The notes: generated by a model not told the origin, from the letters alone. 29,310 nt of DNA from JAJZQD01 sp021847735 (GCA_027324025.1 DAHVYW010000041.1:1-29310), one strand, 5' to 3'; positions 15,201 through 24,284 are shown, counted from the stretch's first letter. Program-made: numbers and translations.

Positions 15201-16502
15201 GTGATAAAAAGCAAACAACATTGTCAAGTGCTTGTAATTGGAGCCGGTGCAGCAGGAATTACTGCGGCTTATTTCCTGGCCCAGGCCGGAGTTGATGTGG
15301 TGTTACTGGAGCGCGGCCCTTATCCCGGTTCCAAAAATATGAGCGGTGGGGCCGTTTACTCCCTTCCGACAAGGGAGTTTTTACCCGACTTCTGGCAGGA
15401 GGCCCCGGTGGAAAGGGCCTTGAGAGACCACCAGTTCTGGCTGATGACAGAAACTTCCGCTATCAAACTGGGTTTCACCAGCGTAGATTTTGTCAACCCT
15501 CCTTATAACAGGTTTTCGGTTATGAGGGCCACCTTTGACCGGTGGTATGCCGACAAGGCTGTTCAAGCCGGTGCCTGTCTGTGGACAGAATGCAAAGCGG
15601 AGAGTTTGCTTCTGGACGGAAAAAAGGTTATTGGAGCCCATATCAGTGGGAACAGAAGCGGCCATATCCACGCCGACATTGTCATTTTAGCCCAGGGTGC
15701 AAACCCCATCCTGGCAGAAAAAGCGGGGCTGATTAAGAAGCCCAAAGCTGCGAACTACTCCCTTTATGTAAAGGAAATGTTATATTTGCCCAGGGAAGTA
15801 ATTAGTGAAAGGTTCCAGCTAAAGGACAATGAGGGTACAGTTATCGGGTTGCTGGGTGATAATACCGCAGGGTTGGTCGGAACTGGCTCCCTATATACAT
15901 TCAAGGAGCATATCGGTCTCAATACCGGAGTAGGAGTCAAAACCCTAGCTGATAAAAAAGTCAATATCTCTGATTTAATGGCAAGGCTGAAACGGCATTA
16001 TGTTATTGAACCTTTAATTCGGGGCGGGACAACAGTAGAATACCTGGCCCACCTAATACCCGAGGGGGGTTATAATGCAGTGCCGCGACTTGTCTTTGAC
16101 GGGATGATGATAACAGGAGATGCCGCCGGACTGGTAAACGGGACCCACGGGCTGAACCTGGCTATGTATTCCGGTAAATTTGCCGCAGATACGGCTATTA
16201 AGGCTTTGGAGGAATGTAAGTTTACCGGCGAGGCTTTAAACCATTACCGGGAGAGACTGGAGGGCAGTTTTGTCTTAAAAGACATGTGGGATAATAGGAA
16301 AATACCGGGATGGTTTGCTAAAAACCCTACGCTTTTTGATGATTACATAACTTTGTTTAATCAGGCAGCTTTTCAGGTAACGATGGTTCACCCGGTTTCC
16401 CGGCGGGAAAAGAGGCGGGTAATCAGAAAGGCGATTCTGGCCGCCAGGCCCGCAGGCAAACTGTTGGTGGACGCGTTACAGGGGATTCGTGTCGTAAAAT
16501 AA
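15201..16502 (+). CDS. fixC: FixC-family FAD-dependent oxidoreductase (ETF-quinone oxidoreductase-like)
   Basis: FixC-type flavoproteins move electrons from an electron-transfer flavoprotein toward quinone or ferredoxin. The 433-residue protein opens with an FAD dinucleotide-binding motif (VLVIGAGAAGITAAYFLAQAG, acidic end at VVLLERG) and has the family stretch YPGSKNMSGGAVY. A second conserved FAD region is GMMITGDAAGLVNGTHGLNLA. The C-terminus is basic. The GTG start has only a modest AGGGA site 11 bases upstream. fixX follows after 21 bases and clearly belongs with it. The electron-transfer flavoprotein genes fixA and fixB are not in the window, so the electron donor is unknown. The pair lies immediately after a repeat, in a region where core genes are normally adjacent. 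Confidence 0.88.
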   Translation: MIKSKQHCQVLVIGAGAAGITAAYFLAQAGVDVVLLERGPYPGSKNMSGGAVYSLPTREFLPDFWQEAPVERALRDHQFWLMTETSAIKLGFTSVDFVNPPYNRFSVMRATFDRWYADKAVQAGACLWTECKAESLLLDGKKVIGAHISGNRSGHIHADIVILAQGANPILAEKAGLIKKPKAANYSLYVKEMLYLPREVISERFQLKDNEGTVIGLLGDNTAGLVGTGSLYTFKEHIGLNTGVGVKTLADKKVNISDLMARLKRHYVIEPLIRGGTTVEYLAHLIPEGGYNAVPRLVFDGMMITGDAAGLVNGTHGLNLAMYSGKFAADTAIKALEECKFTGEALNHYRERLEGSFVLKDMWDNRKIPGWFAKNPTLFDDYITLFNQAAFQVTMVHPVSRREKRRVIRKAILAARPAGKLLVDALQGIRVVK

Positions 16503-16523
16503 CTAGAGAGGGTAGGGGTTCTC

Positions 16524-16793
16524 ATGGACTTGCAAAAACAGGTGTCTGTGGATTGTTACCGCCCGCCGAAACAGGGCTCCTACATAATCAATGCCATTAA
16601 ATGCCGGGAAGACTGTATTGACACCAAGTGTGTATGGGTGTGCCCTGCCGGGCTTTTCAGTAAAACCGAAAGGGGGGTCATTCTCGAAAGTGACGGATTT
16701 TGCCTTGAATGCGGGGCCTGCCGCCTAATATGTGATAATATCGTTTTTGACTATCCCTCGGCCGGTAAGGGGGTTATTCACCGGTTCGGATGA
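16524..16793 (+). CDS. fixX: FixX-family ferredoxin-like protein
   Basis: This 89-residue protein resembles FixX, the ferredoxin partner of FixC. Two Cys clusters are visible: a first one in CREDCIDTKCVWVCPAGLF and a second in CLECGACRLIC. These together provide enough cysteines for at least one [4Fe-4S] cluster. ATG 16524 has AGAGGGTAGGGG upstream. It probably forms a two-gene operon with fixC. The gap of about 120 bases to the germination operon holds no convincing gene and no clear terminator. Confidence 0.88.
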   Translation: MDLQKQVSVDCYRPPKQGSYIINAIKCREDCIDTKCVWVCPAGLFSKTERGVILESDGFCLECGACRLICDNIVFDYPSAGKGVIHRFG

Positions 16794-16915
16794 TTGTATC
16801 ACATGGGTTGCCTGGATTTTTATTGTCATATTTTCAGCATGGGTGTGCCATTTTCTATCTGGGTTGTTTCTCTGGTTCGGCATAAGAAGCCTGACCGGGT
16901 GGGGAGGTGACATAG

Positions 16916-18025
16916 GTGCAGGAAAAAATCAATAGTATGCAAGCGATGTGTATTACGATTCTGTTTATTGTTCCTTCGTTAATTTGAAGCGTGCCAATCC
17001 TCACCGTTGGTGACAGGCAGCAAGACGTTTGGTTGGCCGCAATATTGGCCACATTTATGGGGACGCTCAATGCTTTGTTGTTGGCTAAGCTGGCCACCGT
17101 TTTCCGGGGTCAATCAATAATTGAATATCTGGACAGCATAGGCAGTACTGTCTTGTCCAAGGTCATTGGCCTGGCGTTCATTTCTTTCGCCGTTTTTGTG
17201 ACCGTGGCAACTTTGCGGGATTTTTCGGAACTTATGGTTAGTGCATTTTTTCCGCAAACTCCCCTGCTGGTTTTCATTATTGCTATAGCTCTATTGGCCT
17301 CCTGGGCGGCTTACGAGGGGTTAGAAACGATTGGCCGCATGGCCCAGTTTTTACTCCCGTTAACGGCATTAGGCATTGTCTTAAGTGGTTTATTGTCAGT
17401 AAACGATGGAAACATTGAAAACTTTCTCCCCCTGATTGAAAATGGTTTTGCTCCTATTATCCGGGGAGGGATAACCCAATGGGCCTTTTTTGGTGAGACT
17501 GCCATATGGTTATTGCTTTTGCCGCATTTGAATCAAAACAACAAAAACAATTTTTTCATGCCGTTGAGTGTTTTATTGGCCGGAAGTTTGGCGGTTCTTG
17601 TATTGTTCTACATCATTAACGCTTTAGGGGCGGAAATGGCAAGTGCCAGGACTTATCCATTTTTAACTGTTGTCAATATCATATCCCTGGGTGGTATTTT
17701 GGAACGGCTTGAATCGGTATTCCTTATTATCTGGGTTGCCTCAAACTTTATGAAAATCGTGGTATTTTTTTATGGCGCCACGTACGGCCTGAGGCATTAT
17801 TTAAGAAATATCAGTACGGTAGTAATTATTATCCCCCTGTTAATAATTACCACAACCCTGTCCGTTCTTATATTTGGTAATTATTTGCAGCTCAGGGCCA
17901 TTTTTGCTCCGGAAATTTATGGAGTTTTGAGTTCTGTGTATCAGGTCTTTATTCCGCTGTTTGTGGCGATAGTAATTTTTATTAAGACATTATTGGCTAA
18001 ACACAAGACAGGCACCCGGCATTAA
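16916..18025 (+). pseudogene. gerAB: GerAB-family germination permease interrupted by an in-frame UGA at codon 24
   Basis: GerAB-type proteins are inner-membrane amino acid permease relatives that form the B subunit of germinant receptors. A continuous open frame runs from GTG 16991 (344 residues), but it lacks most of the first membrane helix. Upstream, GTG 16916 follows a strong GGGGAGGTG site and reads MQEKINSMQAMCITILFIVPSLI, then TGA (16985-16987), then SVPILTVGDRQQDVW into the known frame. The whole, 369 codons including the UGA, equals the normal family length and aligns without gaps to the second GerAB at 19722 (EKISGSQFMW), whose Leu28 matches the UGA. A single T-to-G change from TTA would explain it. 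Reinitiation at GTG 16991 could give a truncated protein; sequencing error is possible. Confidence 0.8.
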
Positions 18026-18081
18026 ATTTGCGCCTTTGGTAAAACTAATTAAAGATTCTAAAATCCACCGGGGGTGAAACC

Positions 18082-19725
18082 TTGTTTACCTTTTTACGCA
18101 GAAAATTGAAAAAAACTTTCGGCAAAAACAAGGACTTAATGGTAGCTCACGAGAGATTTGACGAAGGTGAGAGCGATGAAACTAAAGAGCGGCATCGTAT
18201 TTCAGGGTCATTAGAGAAAAATAAGAAAATCATCCAGGAAATATTCAATGATTGTGCAGATGTCAGATTTCGGCAATTTGAATTGGGCACTGTTCCCCCC
18301 GTAAAACTGATGATTGTCTACATAGATGGGTTTGTATCCACAAGCGACATTCATGTTAGCACACTGAACAGGCTGATGCTGTTGGACGGCCAGATGGAAG
18401 AGATCGTGTCCGGCGATACCTTTAACCTAATCAAAGATAAGCTATTGCCTATTGGTGAAATTCATGAGCGGGATGACTTTGTAACCATTACCAACCTTAT
18501 TCTTTCCGGCAGTACCGGCCTGTTTATCGACGGTGAAAAAAGAGCTCTTGTGCTTGGGGTCAAGGGCTGGGAGACCAGGGCCGTTGGTGAGCCTGAAACG
18601 GAACCGGTGGTCCGGGGACCGCGGGAGGGTTTTACGGAAAAGCTGCTGACTAACACAGTTCTTATAAGAAGGCGAGTCAAGACCTCCCGCTTGAAATTAG
18701 AAATCATGAAAATTGGTCTTCTTACTAAGACGGATATCGGGATTATGTACATAGACGGAGTGGCCAATGATAAAGTAGTGGAAGAGGTTAGAAAAAGGCT
18801 GAGTAGGATTGATACGGACGGCATCCTGGAAAGCGGTTATATTGAAGAATTTATCCAGGACGAATGGCTGACACCGTTCCCCCAGATATTAAACACCGAA
18901 AGGCCTGACCGGGCGGCGGCCCATCTGCTGGAAGGGCATGTGGTAATCCTGGTAGATACCACCCCCTTTGTTTTAATAGCTCCGGCCACCTTTTTTCATT
19001 TTCTTTTTGCGGCGGAAGACTACTATACGGGTTTTTTGGTCGCTACTTTTATCAGGCTGATGAGATTAGTGGCAGTAAATATAGCTCTGTTACTGCCGTC
19101 AGTTTACATAGCTATAGTAACTTTTCACCAGGAAATGCTGCCCACACAACTTTTAGTCAGTATTGCCGGAGCCAGGGAGGGTGTCCCGTTTCCGGCCTTT
19201 GTTGAAGCCTTTCTTATGGAAAGTACTTTTGAACTTCTCCGGGAAGCCGGGGTTCGCCTGCCGCGGACTGTCGGGCAGGCGGTCAGTATCGTAGGGGCTC
19301 TGGTTATCGGGCAGGCTGCGGTGAGTGCCGGTCTGATCTCTCCGGCCATGGTTATTGTGGTTTCGCTTACCGCCATTGCCTCTTTTTCTATTCCCAACTA
19401 TTCAGGGGCAATTTCTTTAAGAATCTTGAGGTTTCCCATCATGATTATGGCGGCCAGCCTCGGGCTGTTCGGAATAATGGTAGCGCTTCTGGCGATATTG
19501 ATTCACCTATGCTCACTAAGGTCTTTTGGGGTGCCGTATATTTCCCCAATTGCGCCATTCGTAAAAAGCGATTTAAAAGACTTTGTGGCAAGGTTCCCCA
19601 GGTGGGCGATGTTTACCAGGCCGCGGCTGATTGGTTATAAGGAACCGCAAAGGCAGGAATATATGCAAATTCCAAAACCGCCCCAAAAATCAAAGAAAAA
19701 GCCCGGGAATGGGGACAGGCCATGA
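18082..19725 (+). CDS. gerAA: GerAA-family germinant receptor A subunit
   Basis: The A subunit of GerA-type receptors sits in the spore inner membrane and takes part in germinant signalling and ion release. The 547-residue protein has a long soluble N-terminal half (KLMIVYIDGFVS, FIDGEKRALVLGVKGWETRAV, GPREGFTEKLLTNTVLIRRR) and a C-terminal membrane region with several helices, including VGQAVSIVGALVIGQAAVSAG and the end motif SFGVPYISPIAP. All are typical of the family. The TTG start follows GGGGGTGAAACC. Its stop overlaps the next gene by 4 bases. The A subunit appears intact, in contrast to the gerAB just upstream. Confidence 0.95.
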   Translation: MFTFLRRKLKKTFGKNKDLMVAHERFDEGESDETKERHRISGSLEKNKKIIQEIFNDCADVRFRQFELGTVPPVKLMIVYIDGFVSTSDIHVSTLNRLMLLDGQMEEIVSGDTFNLIKDKLLPIGEIHERDDFVTITNLILSGSTGLFIDGEKRALVLGVKGWETRAVGEPETEPVVRGPREGFTEKLLTNTVLIRRRVKTSRLKLEIMKIGLLTKTDIGIMYIDGVANDKVVEEVRKRLSRIDTDGILESGYIEEFIQDEWLTPFPQILNTERPDRAAAHLLEGHVVILVDTTPFVLIAPATFFHFLFAAEDYYTGFLVATFIRLMRLVAVNIALLLPSVYIAIVTFHQEMLPTQLLVSIAGAREGVPFPAFVEAFLMESTFELLREAGVRLPRTVGQAVSIVGALVIGQAAVSAGLISPAMVIVVSLTAIASFSIPNYSGAISLRILRFPIMIMAASLGLFGIMVALLAILIHLCSLRSFGVPYISPIAPFVKSDLKDFVARFPRWAMFTRPRLIGYKEPQRQEYMQIPKPPQKSKKKPGNGDRP

Positions 19726-20825
19726 AAGCGCTTGAATCTGAAAAAATATCCGGCAGCCAGTTTATGTGGCTGCTGGTAGCAACTGTTCTTCCCACGTCTT
19801 TACTTTTTATTCCTGCAGTGACTATTGAAAAGGCGGGAACATCTGCCTGGATAGATGGCTTGGTTGTCGAGACTATTTGGGGAATTGCAGTGGTATGGGT
19901 TTGTTCGACCCTGGGAGAAAGATTTCCCGGAAGGTCACTGGTGGACTATTCCGGCGATATTCTGGGAAAAGTTTTGAGCAAGCTGGTCGGTATTTTCTAT
20001 ATCTTCATTTTTTCCTATGTTAATGCAATAATGGTCAGGGAATTCGGCGAGTTTATGGTTACCGCTTTCATGCCGGAAACCCCGCTCCTGGTTTTTAATA
20101 TTTTTCTTATTGGACTGGCGGCATTGGCTGTCAGAAACGGGATTGAAGTAATCGCCAGGATGAACCAGTTCGTGATTTCACTAATGATTTTTGCCCTTAT
20201 TTTTATCTTCGTCCTGGTTGTACAGGAGGCTGAATTGAATCACTTGCTTCCCTTTTTGGAAGGGGGCATTAAGCCGCTAATGCGCGGTGCGTTGATGCCG
20301 ATGGGCTGGCAGGGTGAGGTGTTTTTGTTAGTGTTTTTGCTGCCCTATTTAAACAACCATCGGGAAGCCAAAATTGCCGGGATAAAAGCCGTTATTTTGC
20401 TTGGATTGGCCTTGGGGATAGACATAGGCATGGTTCTTGCTGTTTTTGGCAAAGCGGCCTCCAATTATGTTTTCCCGGTACATGTCCTGTCAAGCTATAT
20501 AAGTGTCGCGGGTTTCCTGGAAAGAGTGGAAGCCTTCGTTCTGGCTTTGTGGGTGGGCGGGGTTATGATAAAGGTATCTGTTTGGTATTACTGCCTGACA
20601 TTGGTAACGGCCCAGACCTTCGGACTGGAAGACAATAAGTCTTTGGTTCTTCCCCTGGGTGTCATTCAGGCTGTCTGGTCGATTACTATTTTTAATAACT
20701 TCAGGGAAATGGTAGATTTTTTCGTTAAGCCCTGGGTGACATTTTCCCTGTTCTTCGAATTTATTGTGCCGGCAACATTGCTGCTTATAGCCGTTGTCAG
20801 AAAAAGAGGTGGGCAGTCAGGATGA
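19722..20825 (+). CDS. gerAB: GerAB-family germinant receptor B subunit (intact copy)
   Basis: This 367-residue, ten-helix-type permease is the second B subunit of the operon and appears complete. It begins EKISGSQFMWLLVATVLP, the usual N-terminal helix, and contains LVDYSGDILGKVLSKLVG and the ERVEAFVLALWVGGVMIKVSVWYY region near the C-terminal helices. The ATG overlaps the gerAA stop and its own stop overlaps gerAC by 4 bases, so A, B and C are translationally coupled. It is a diverged paralogue of the interrupted gerAB at 16916 and probably supplies the working B subunit. Confidence 0.95.
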   Translation: MKALESEKISGSQFMWLLVATVLPTSLLFIPAVTIEKAGTSAWIDGLVVETIWGIAVVWVCSTLGERFPGRSLVDYSGDILGKVLSKLVGIFYIFIFSYVNAIMVREFGEFMVTAFMPETPLLVFNIFLIGLAALAVRNGIEVIARMNQFVISLMIFALIFIFVLVVQEAELNHLLPFLEGGIKPLMRGALMPMGWQGEVFLLVFLLPYLNNHREAKIAGIKAVILLGLALGIDIGMVLAVFGKAASNYVFPVHVLSSYISVAGFLERVEAFVLALWVGGVMIKVSVWYYCLTLVTAQTFGLEDNKSLVLPLGVIQAVWSITIFNNFREMVDFFVKPWVTFSLFFEFIVPATLLLIAVVRKRGGQSG

Positions 20826-22012
20826 AATATAAAGCGGTCCTGTTGATTTTAGCAGCCGTATTTCCGCTTTTATCCGGTTGCTGGAGCAGATTGGAAGTGG
20901 AAAACCTAGCCATCGTGGCCGGGCTTGGTATTGATAAAACCCATGAAAACGGTAAAGAAATGTATTCTTTAACGGTTAATATTTTGCGCCCTTCTCTCAT
21001 CGGTGGCGCCACGACTGGGGGCGGAAGCAAAGGAATGCCTAATTTCTGGCGGGTGACGGCCAAGGGAGAGAGCCTGGCAGACGCCGAGAAAAACATAAAT
21101 ACCAGGATTCCCAGAAAAGTATTTTATGGTCATGACCGGTTTGTTATTGTCGGGGAAGATGCGGCCAAAGACGGGTTGCTTGATATCATTGACTATCTCC
21201 AGCGCAACACGGAGATTCGCCTGCGGATATTAATGTTATCGACAAAAGGAAAAGCGGAAAATGTCATGACCCAGTTTCCCGAGTTAGAGACCACTATTGC
21301 CAGGGTAATTGAAGAGATGGAGCGGATTACCAGTAAAGACGTATCCAAAGTTTTAATCCGGGACCTGGTGAAAATTACTGATGATATTATTACACCCGGG
21401 GTGGACCCCGTTTTAGCTCAGGTGATCATCCAATTATCCCCACCAACCCAAGCCGGTGGCGGACCTATTAAAATTCTTAAGTATGTTGGCGGCGGTGTGA
21501 TAAGAGAAGATAAACTTGTCGGTTGGTTGGATGAAATCGAGACCAGGGGGTATATGTTTGCCATAGGCAAAGCCCTCCGGAGTGCCATCAGCATTAAAGT
21601 GAGCCCGGGCCCAGGAAAGGATGCCGGCATCTATCTAACGAGAGCCTCCAGCAATATCAAAACCAGTGTTAAGGGGCAGGAAGTGACGGCCCAAATAGAG
21701 ATTAAAGCGGAGGGCGAACTGGCGGAGTATCATAAGCAGGATAAGATTGCCAAACCAGCAGGGATTAGGAAACTGGAAGAAGGCCTTGGCAAAGAAATAC
21801 AACAAGAAGTGATGCAAGCATTCAAAAAAGGCCAGAAACTAAATGCTGATATTTTTGGTATTGGTGATAATATGCATAAACACAATTCCAAAACGTGGGA
21901 GAAGATGAATAAGGACTGGTATAAGATACTTCCTAACGTGAAAATCGACGTGAAGGTATCAGCTCACGTTAGAAGGACCGGATTTATTTCCAACCCCTAC
22001 ATTGCGAGGTAA
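20822..22012 (+). CDS. gerAC: GerAC-family germinant receptor C subunit (lipoprotein)
   Basis: The C subunit is a lipoprotein on the outer face of the spore inner membrane and is required for receptor function. The 396-residue protein has a signal peptide with a lipobox: LLSGC, with the lipidated Cys at residue 20. The mature start WSRLEVENLAIVAGLGIDK is characteristic of GerAC. Other family stretches include PRKVFYGHDRFVIVGEDAA and the C-terminal KMNKDWYKILPNVKIDVKV. The ATG overlaps the gerAB stop by 4 bases. Confidence 0.95.
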   Translation: MKYKAVLLILAAVFPLLSGCWSRLEVENLAIVAGLGIDKTHENGKEMYSLTVNILRPSLIGGATTGGGSKGMPNFWRVTAKGESLADAEKNINTRIPRKVFYGHDRFVIVGEDAAKDGLLDIIDYLQRNTEIRLRILMLSTKGKAENVMTQFPELETTIARVIEEMERITSKDVSKVLIRDLVKITDDIITPGVDPVLAQVIIQLSPPTQAGGGPIKILKYVGGGVIREDKLVGWLDEIETRGYMFAIGKALRSAISIKVSPGPGKDAGIYLTRASSNIKTSVKGQEVTAQIEIKAEGELAEYHKQDKIAKPAGIRKLEEGLGKEIQQEVMQAFKKGQKLNADIFGIGDNMHKHNSKTWEKMNKDWYKILPNVKIDVKVSAHVRRTGFISNPYIAR

Positions 22013-22027
22013 TGGAGAAAATTGCTG

Positions 22028-22258
22028 ATGAAATTGCTTGGTTTGCTTGTAGTTTTTACCGGGATTATTTTGATTGATGTCCCCGGTTTAATAAAAGGGA
22101 AAAAGTGGAGAGAACTGGCGATTCATGTCGTATTCTTGGTTTTTGGCGTAGGAATGGCTGCTGCTGTAATCATGAATATCACTCTACCAAATCCTGCGAA
22201 TGTCATAAAATTTATTTTTACACCGCTTTCAAATGCTATGTTTTCATTATTTGAATAA
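22028..22258 (+). CDS. Small two-helix membrane protein, germinant receptor D-subunit type
   Basis: The 76-residue protein has two predicted membrane helices (LLGLLVVFTGIILIDVPGLI and AIHVVFLVFGVGMAAAVIM) separated by a basic KGKKWREL linker. Several ger operons encode a fourth small two-helix D subunit (for example GerKD or GerVD) that modulates germination rate; size, topology and position after gerAC fit. ATG 22028 was chosen because GGAG (22014-22017) is 10 bases away; TTG 22022 would be too close to it. The gap from gerAC is 15 bases, so it is probably in the same operon. Sequence alone does not prove the function. Confidence 0.72.
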   Translation: MKLLGLLVVFTGIILIDVPGLIKGKKWRELAIHVVFLVFGVGMAAAVIMNITLPNPANVIKFIFTPLSNAMFSLFE

Positions 22259-22383
22259 GACAATATTATAGAACGGTTTAACACTGTTAGTGGCGGAAGT
22301 TAAGCATTCAATTGCCAAAGGAAGGAAAATGTCAATGTGGGGAGAATAACAGTAGATACAGTAATTTAAAGCGGAGGTTTCAG

Positions 22384-22950
22384 GTGCGAGATTTACTTGA
22401 AGTCTTAAGAGTTCAAAGACACGACTTTATGAATCACTTGCAGGTAATTTCCGGTCTTTTGCAGTTAAAAAAATATGACCGGGCAGGGGACTATATAAAA
22501 GAGGTGGCAGAGGAGCTAAACCGGGCTGCGGTTGTGATGAAGCTGGGATCACCCGGAATAACCGGGGTGATATTAAACGCCACATTAGCGGCCAGCAAGA
22601 GGGATATTGTCATCAACAGCACAATTGAGACAACGTTAGGGTTTGGCCCGGGTATCGAAATCGCAGTTACCGAGATTTTGGGGGAAATGCTTAGTACGGC
22701 AATCCATACAGCCGAGGTTTCTCCATGTGTTGCAGGAAGTATTGATTTCGAAATCAGGGAAAGGGACGGGGAGTGCTGTTTTCAGGTAAGTTATCATTCC
22801 CGTGAAAACCCGGACAGCCTGGCTCTGGCTTCAAGCATCGTTTTCATGGAGGACATGGCGGCCAAGGTGAAGGGGCGTCTGATAACGGGGGCTTCTGCAG
22901 GCGGGGTAACGGTGATTTCTCTTGTGGTCCCGGTACACTGCAAAGAGTAG
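22384..22950 (+). CDS. spo0B: Spo0B-like sporulation phosphotransferase
   Basis: Spo0B passes phosphate from Spo0F to Spo0A in the sporulation phosphorelay. The 188-residue protein has the helical-hairpin motif QRHDFMNHLQVISGLLQLKK near its start. His13 corresponds to the phosphorylated His in RHDWMN of Bacillus Spo0B. The C-terminal half (EIAVTEILGEML to GRLITGASAGGVTVISLVVP) resembles a degenerate histidine-kinase ATPase fold. GTG 22384 with GGAGG at 6-base spacing is preferred over TTG 22312, which would add 24 residues and has only a weak site. The position directly before obg matches Bacillus. A sensor-kinase-derived protein is the alternative, but context favours Spo0B. Confidence 0.85.
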   Translation: MRDLLEVLRVQRHDFMNHLQVISGLLQLKKYDRAGDYIKEVAEELNRAAVVMKLGSPGITGVILNATLAASKRDIVINSTIETTLGFGPGIEIAVTEILGEMLSTAIHTAEVSPCVAGSIDFEIRERDGECCFQVSYHSRENPDSLALASSIVFMEDMAAKVKGRLITGASAGGVTVISLVVPVHCKE

Positions 22951-23015
22951 TGGGCACTCTGGTGAAACAATTTACCTTTGGCAAAAAAACAATATAGACA
23001 GATAGGTGACCAAAA

Positions 23016-24284
23016 ATGTTTTATGACAAAGCGAAGGTTTATGTTAAGGGTGGGGACGGTGGAAACGGCGCCGTGGCCTTCCGTAGAGAAAAATATGTGC
23101 CTCTTGGCGGACCCAGCGGCGGCGACGGGGGCAGCGGGGGAAGCGTGATTCTGGTTGCAGACGAGGGCCTCAGGACGCTGGTGGATTTCCGCTATCAGAG
23201 GCATTACAAGGCCGATCGCGGTGAGCACGGTCAAGGCAAAGGTATGCACGGCAGAAACGCCGGGGACCTGACAGTACGGGTGCCTGTGGGCACGGTTATC
23301 AGAGACGCTGAAACAGGGGATTTCATCGTAGATATGACAGAGGACGGACAAGAGGTCAAAGTTGCCACCGGCGGCCGCGGCGGCCGGGGAAACGCCCGGT
23401 TTGCCAGCTCTGCCAACAAAGCTCCAAGACTGGCCGAAAAAGGCGAACCAGGTGAAGAGAAATGGGTTGCTCTGGAACTAAAGCTTTTGGCAGATGTAGG
23501 GTTGGTGGGTTTCCCGAATGCCGGAAAATCAACCCTCATATCACGGATTTCGGCGGCGAAACCCAAAATTGCGGATTACCCCTTTACCACCCTGGTGCCA
23601 AACCTGGGGGTGGTACGAATGCCTGACGGGGACAGTTTTGTAGTGGCTGACATTCCCGGCCTGATTGAAGGTGCCCACCAGGGGGCCGGGTTAGGCCATG
23701 AGTTCCTGCGCCATATAGAACGGACCAGGGTTTTAATACATGTGGTTGACATGGCCGGTATGGAAGGGCGTGACCCGGTGGAAGATTTCAAGACCATCAA
23801 TCAGGAGCTTGCGGCTTACAACCCGGCACTGGCCAAACGGCCGCAGCTTGTGGCAGCCAACAAACTCGACCTACCGGGGGCCGGGGACAATTATGACAAA
23901 CTAAAATCCGCCACAGGAGATGACTTCGAGGTCTTTCCCATCTCGGCTGTAACCGGAGAAGGTGTCGACCCGCTTCTGTTCAGGGTGGCCGAAGTTTTAT
24001 CAATAGCCGAACCTGTTGACCAGGTCATTCAGGAAGGAGAAAAAATCACCCGGGTTGTTGCGGAGCCCAGGTTCTCCGTGCATAAAGAAAAAGGTATTTT
24101 TATCATTGACGGGAAGGAAATCAAAAAACATTACGCGATGACGGATTTTTCCAATGAAGATGCCATAAAACGTTTTTTGAGAATCGTCAAGGTTATGGGC
24201 ATAGAAGACGAGTTAAGAAAACAGGGTGCCAAAAACGGCGATACAGTGCGGATAGGGGACCTGGTTTTTGACTTCGTAGATTAG
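23016..24284 (+). CDS. obg: Obg-family GTPase
   Basis: Obg is an essential GTPase that binds the 50S subunit and links ribosome assembly with sporulation and stress responses in Firmicutes. The 422-residue protein has the three-domain layout: a Gly-rich Obg fold (VKGGDGGNGAVAFRREKYVP, GGPSGGDGGSGG), a GTPase domain with G1 GFPNAGKST, G2/G3 region DYPFTTL and DIPGLIEGAH, and G4 NKLD, and a C-terminal OCT domain (VAEPRFSVHKEKGIFIIDG). The ATG follows GATAGGTGACC. It lies 65 bases after spo0B, so the two are probably co-transcribed, and a terminator follows. Confidence 0.97.
   Translation: MFYDKAKVYVKGGDGGNGAVAFRREKYVPLGGPSGGDGGSGGSVILVADEGLRTLVDFRYQRHYKADRGEHGQGKGMHGRNAGDLTVRVPVGTVIRDAETGDFIVDMTEDGQEVKVATGGRGGRGNARFASSANKAPRLAEKGEPGEEKWVALELKLLADVGLVGFPNAGKSTLISRISAAKPKIADYPFTTLVPNLGVVRMPDGDSFVVADIPGLIEGAHQGAGLGHEFLRHIERTRVLIHVVDMAGMEGRDPVEDFKTINQELAAYNPALAKRPQLVAANKLDLPGAGDNYDKLKSATGDDFEVFPISAVTGEGVDPLLFRVAEVLSIAEPVDQVIQEGEKITRVVAEPRFSVHKEKGIFIIDGKEIKKHYAMTDFSNEDAIKRFLRIVKVMGIEDELRKQGAKNGDTVRIGDLVFDFVD

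Noticed and set aside
16803..16910. Short + strand frame of 35 codons between fixX and gerAB, and an overlapping hydrophobic frame at 16732-16935
   Set aside because: Neither has a ribosome binding site or recognisable domain, and the longer one overlaps fixX and the gerAB start.
16985..17030. Selenocysteine reading of the gerAB UGA
   Set aside because: Only small stems follow the UGA, none clearly SECIS-like, the paralogue has Leu at this site, and no selenoprotein is known in this family.
22794..23351. 185-codon minus-strand frame across spo0B and obg
   Set aside because: It spans two confident genes and has low-complexity shadow composition.
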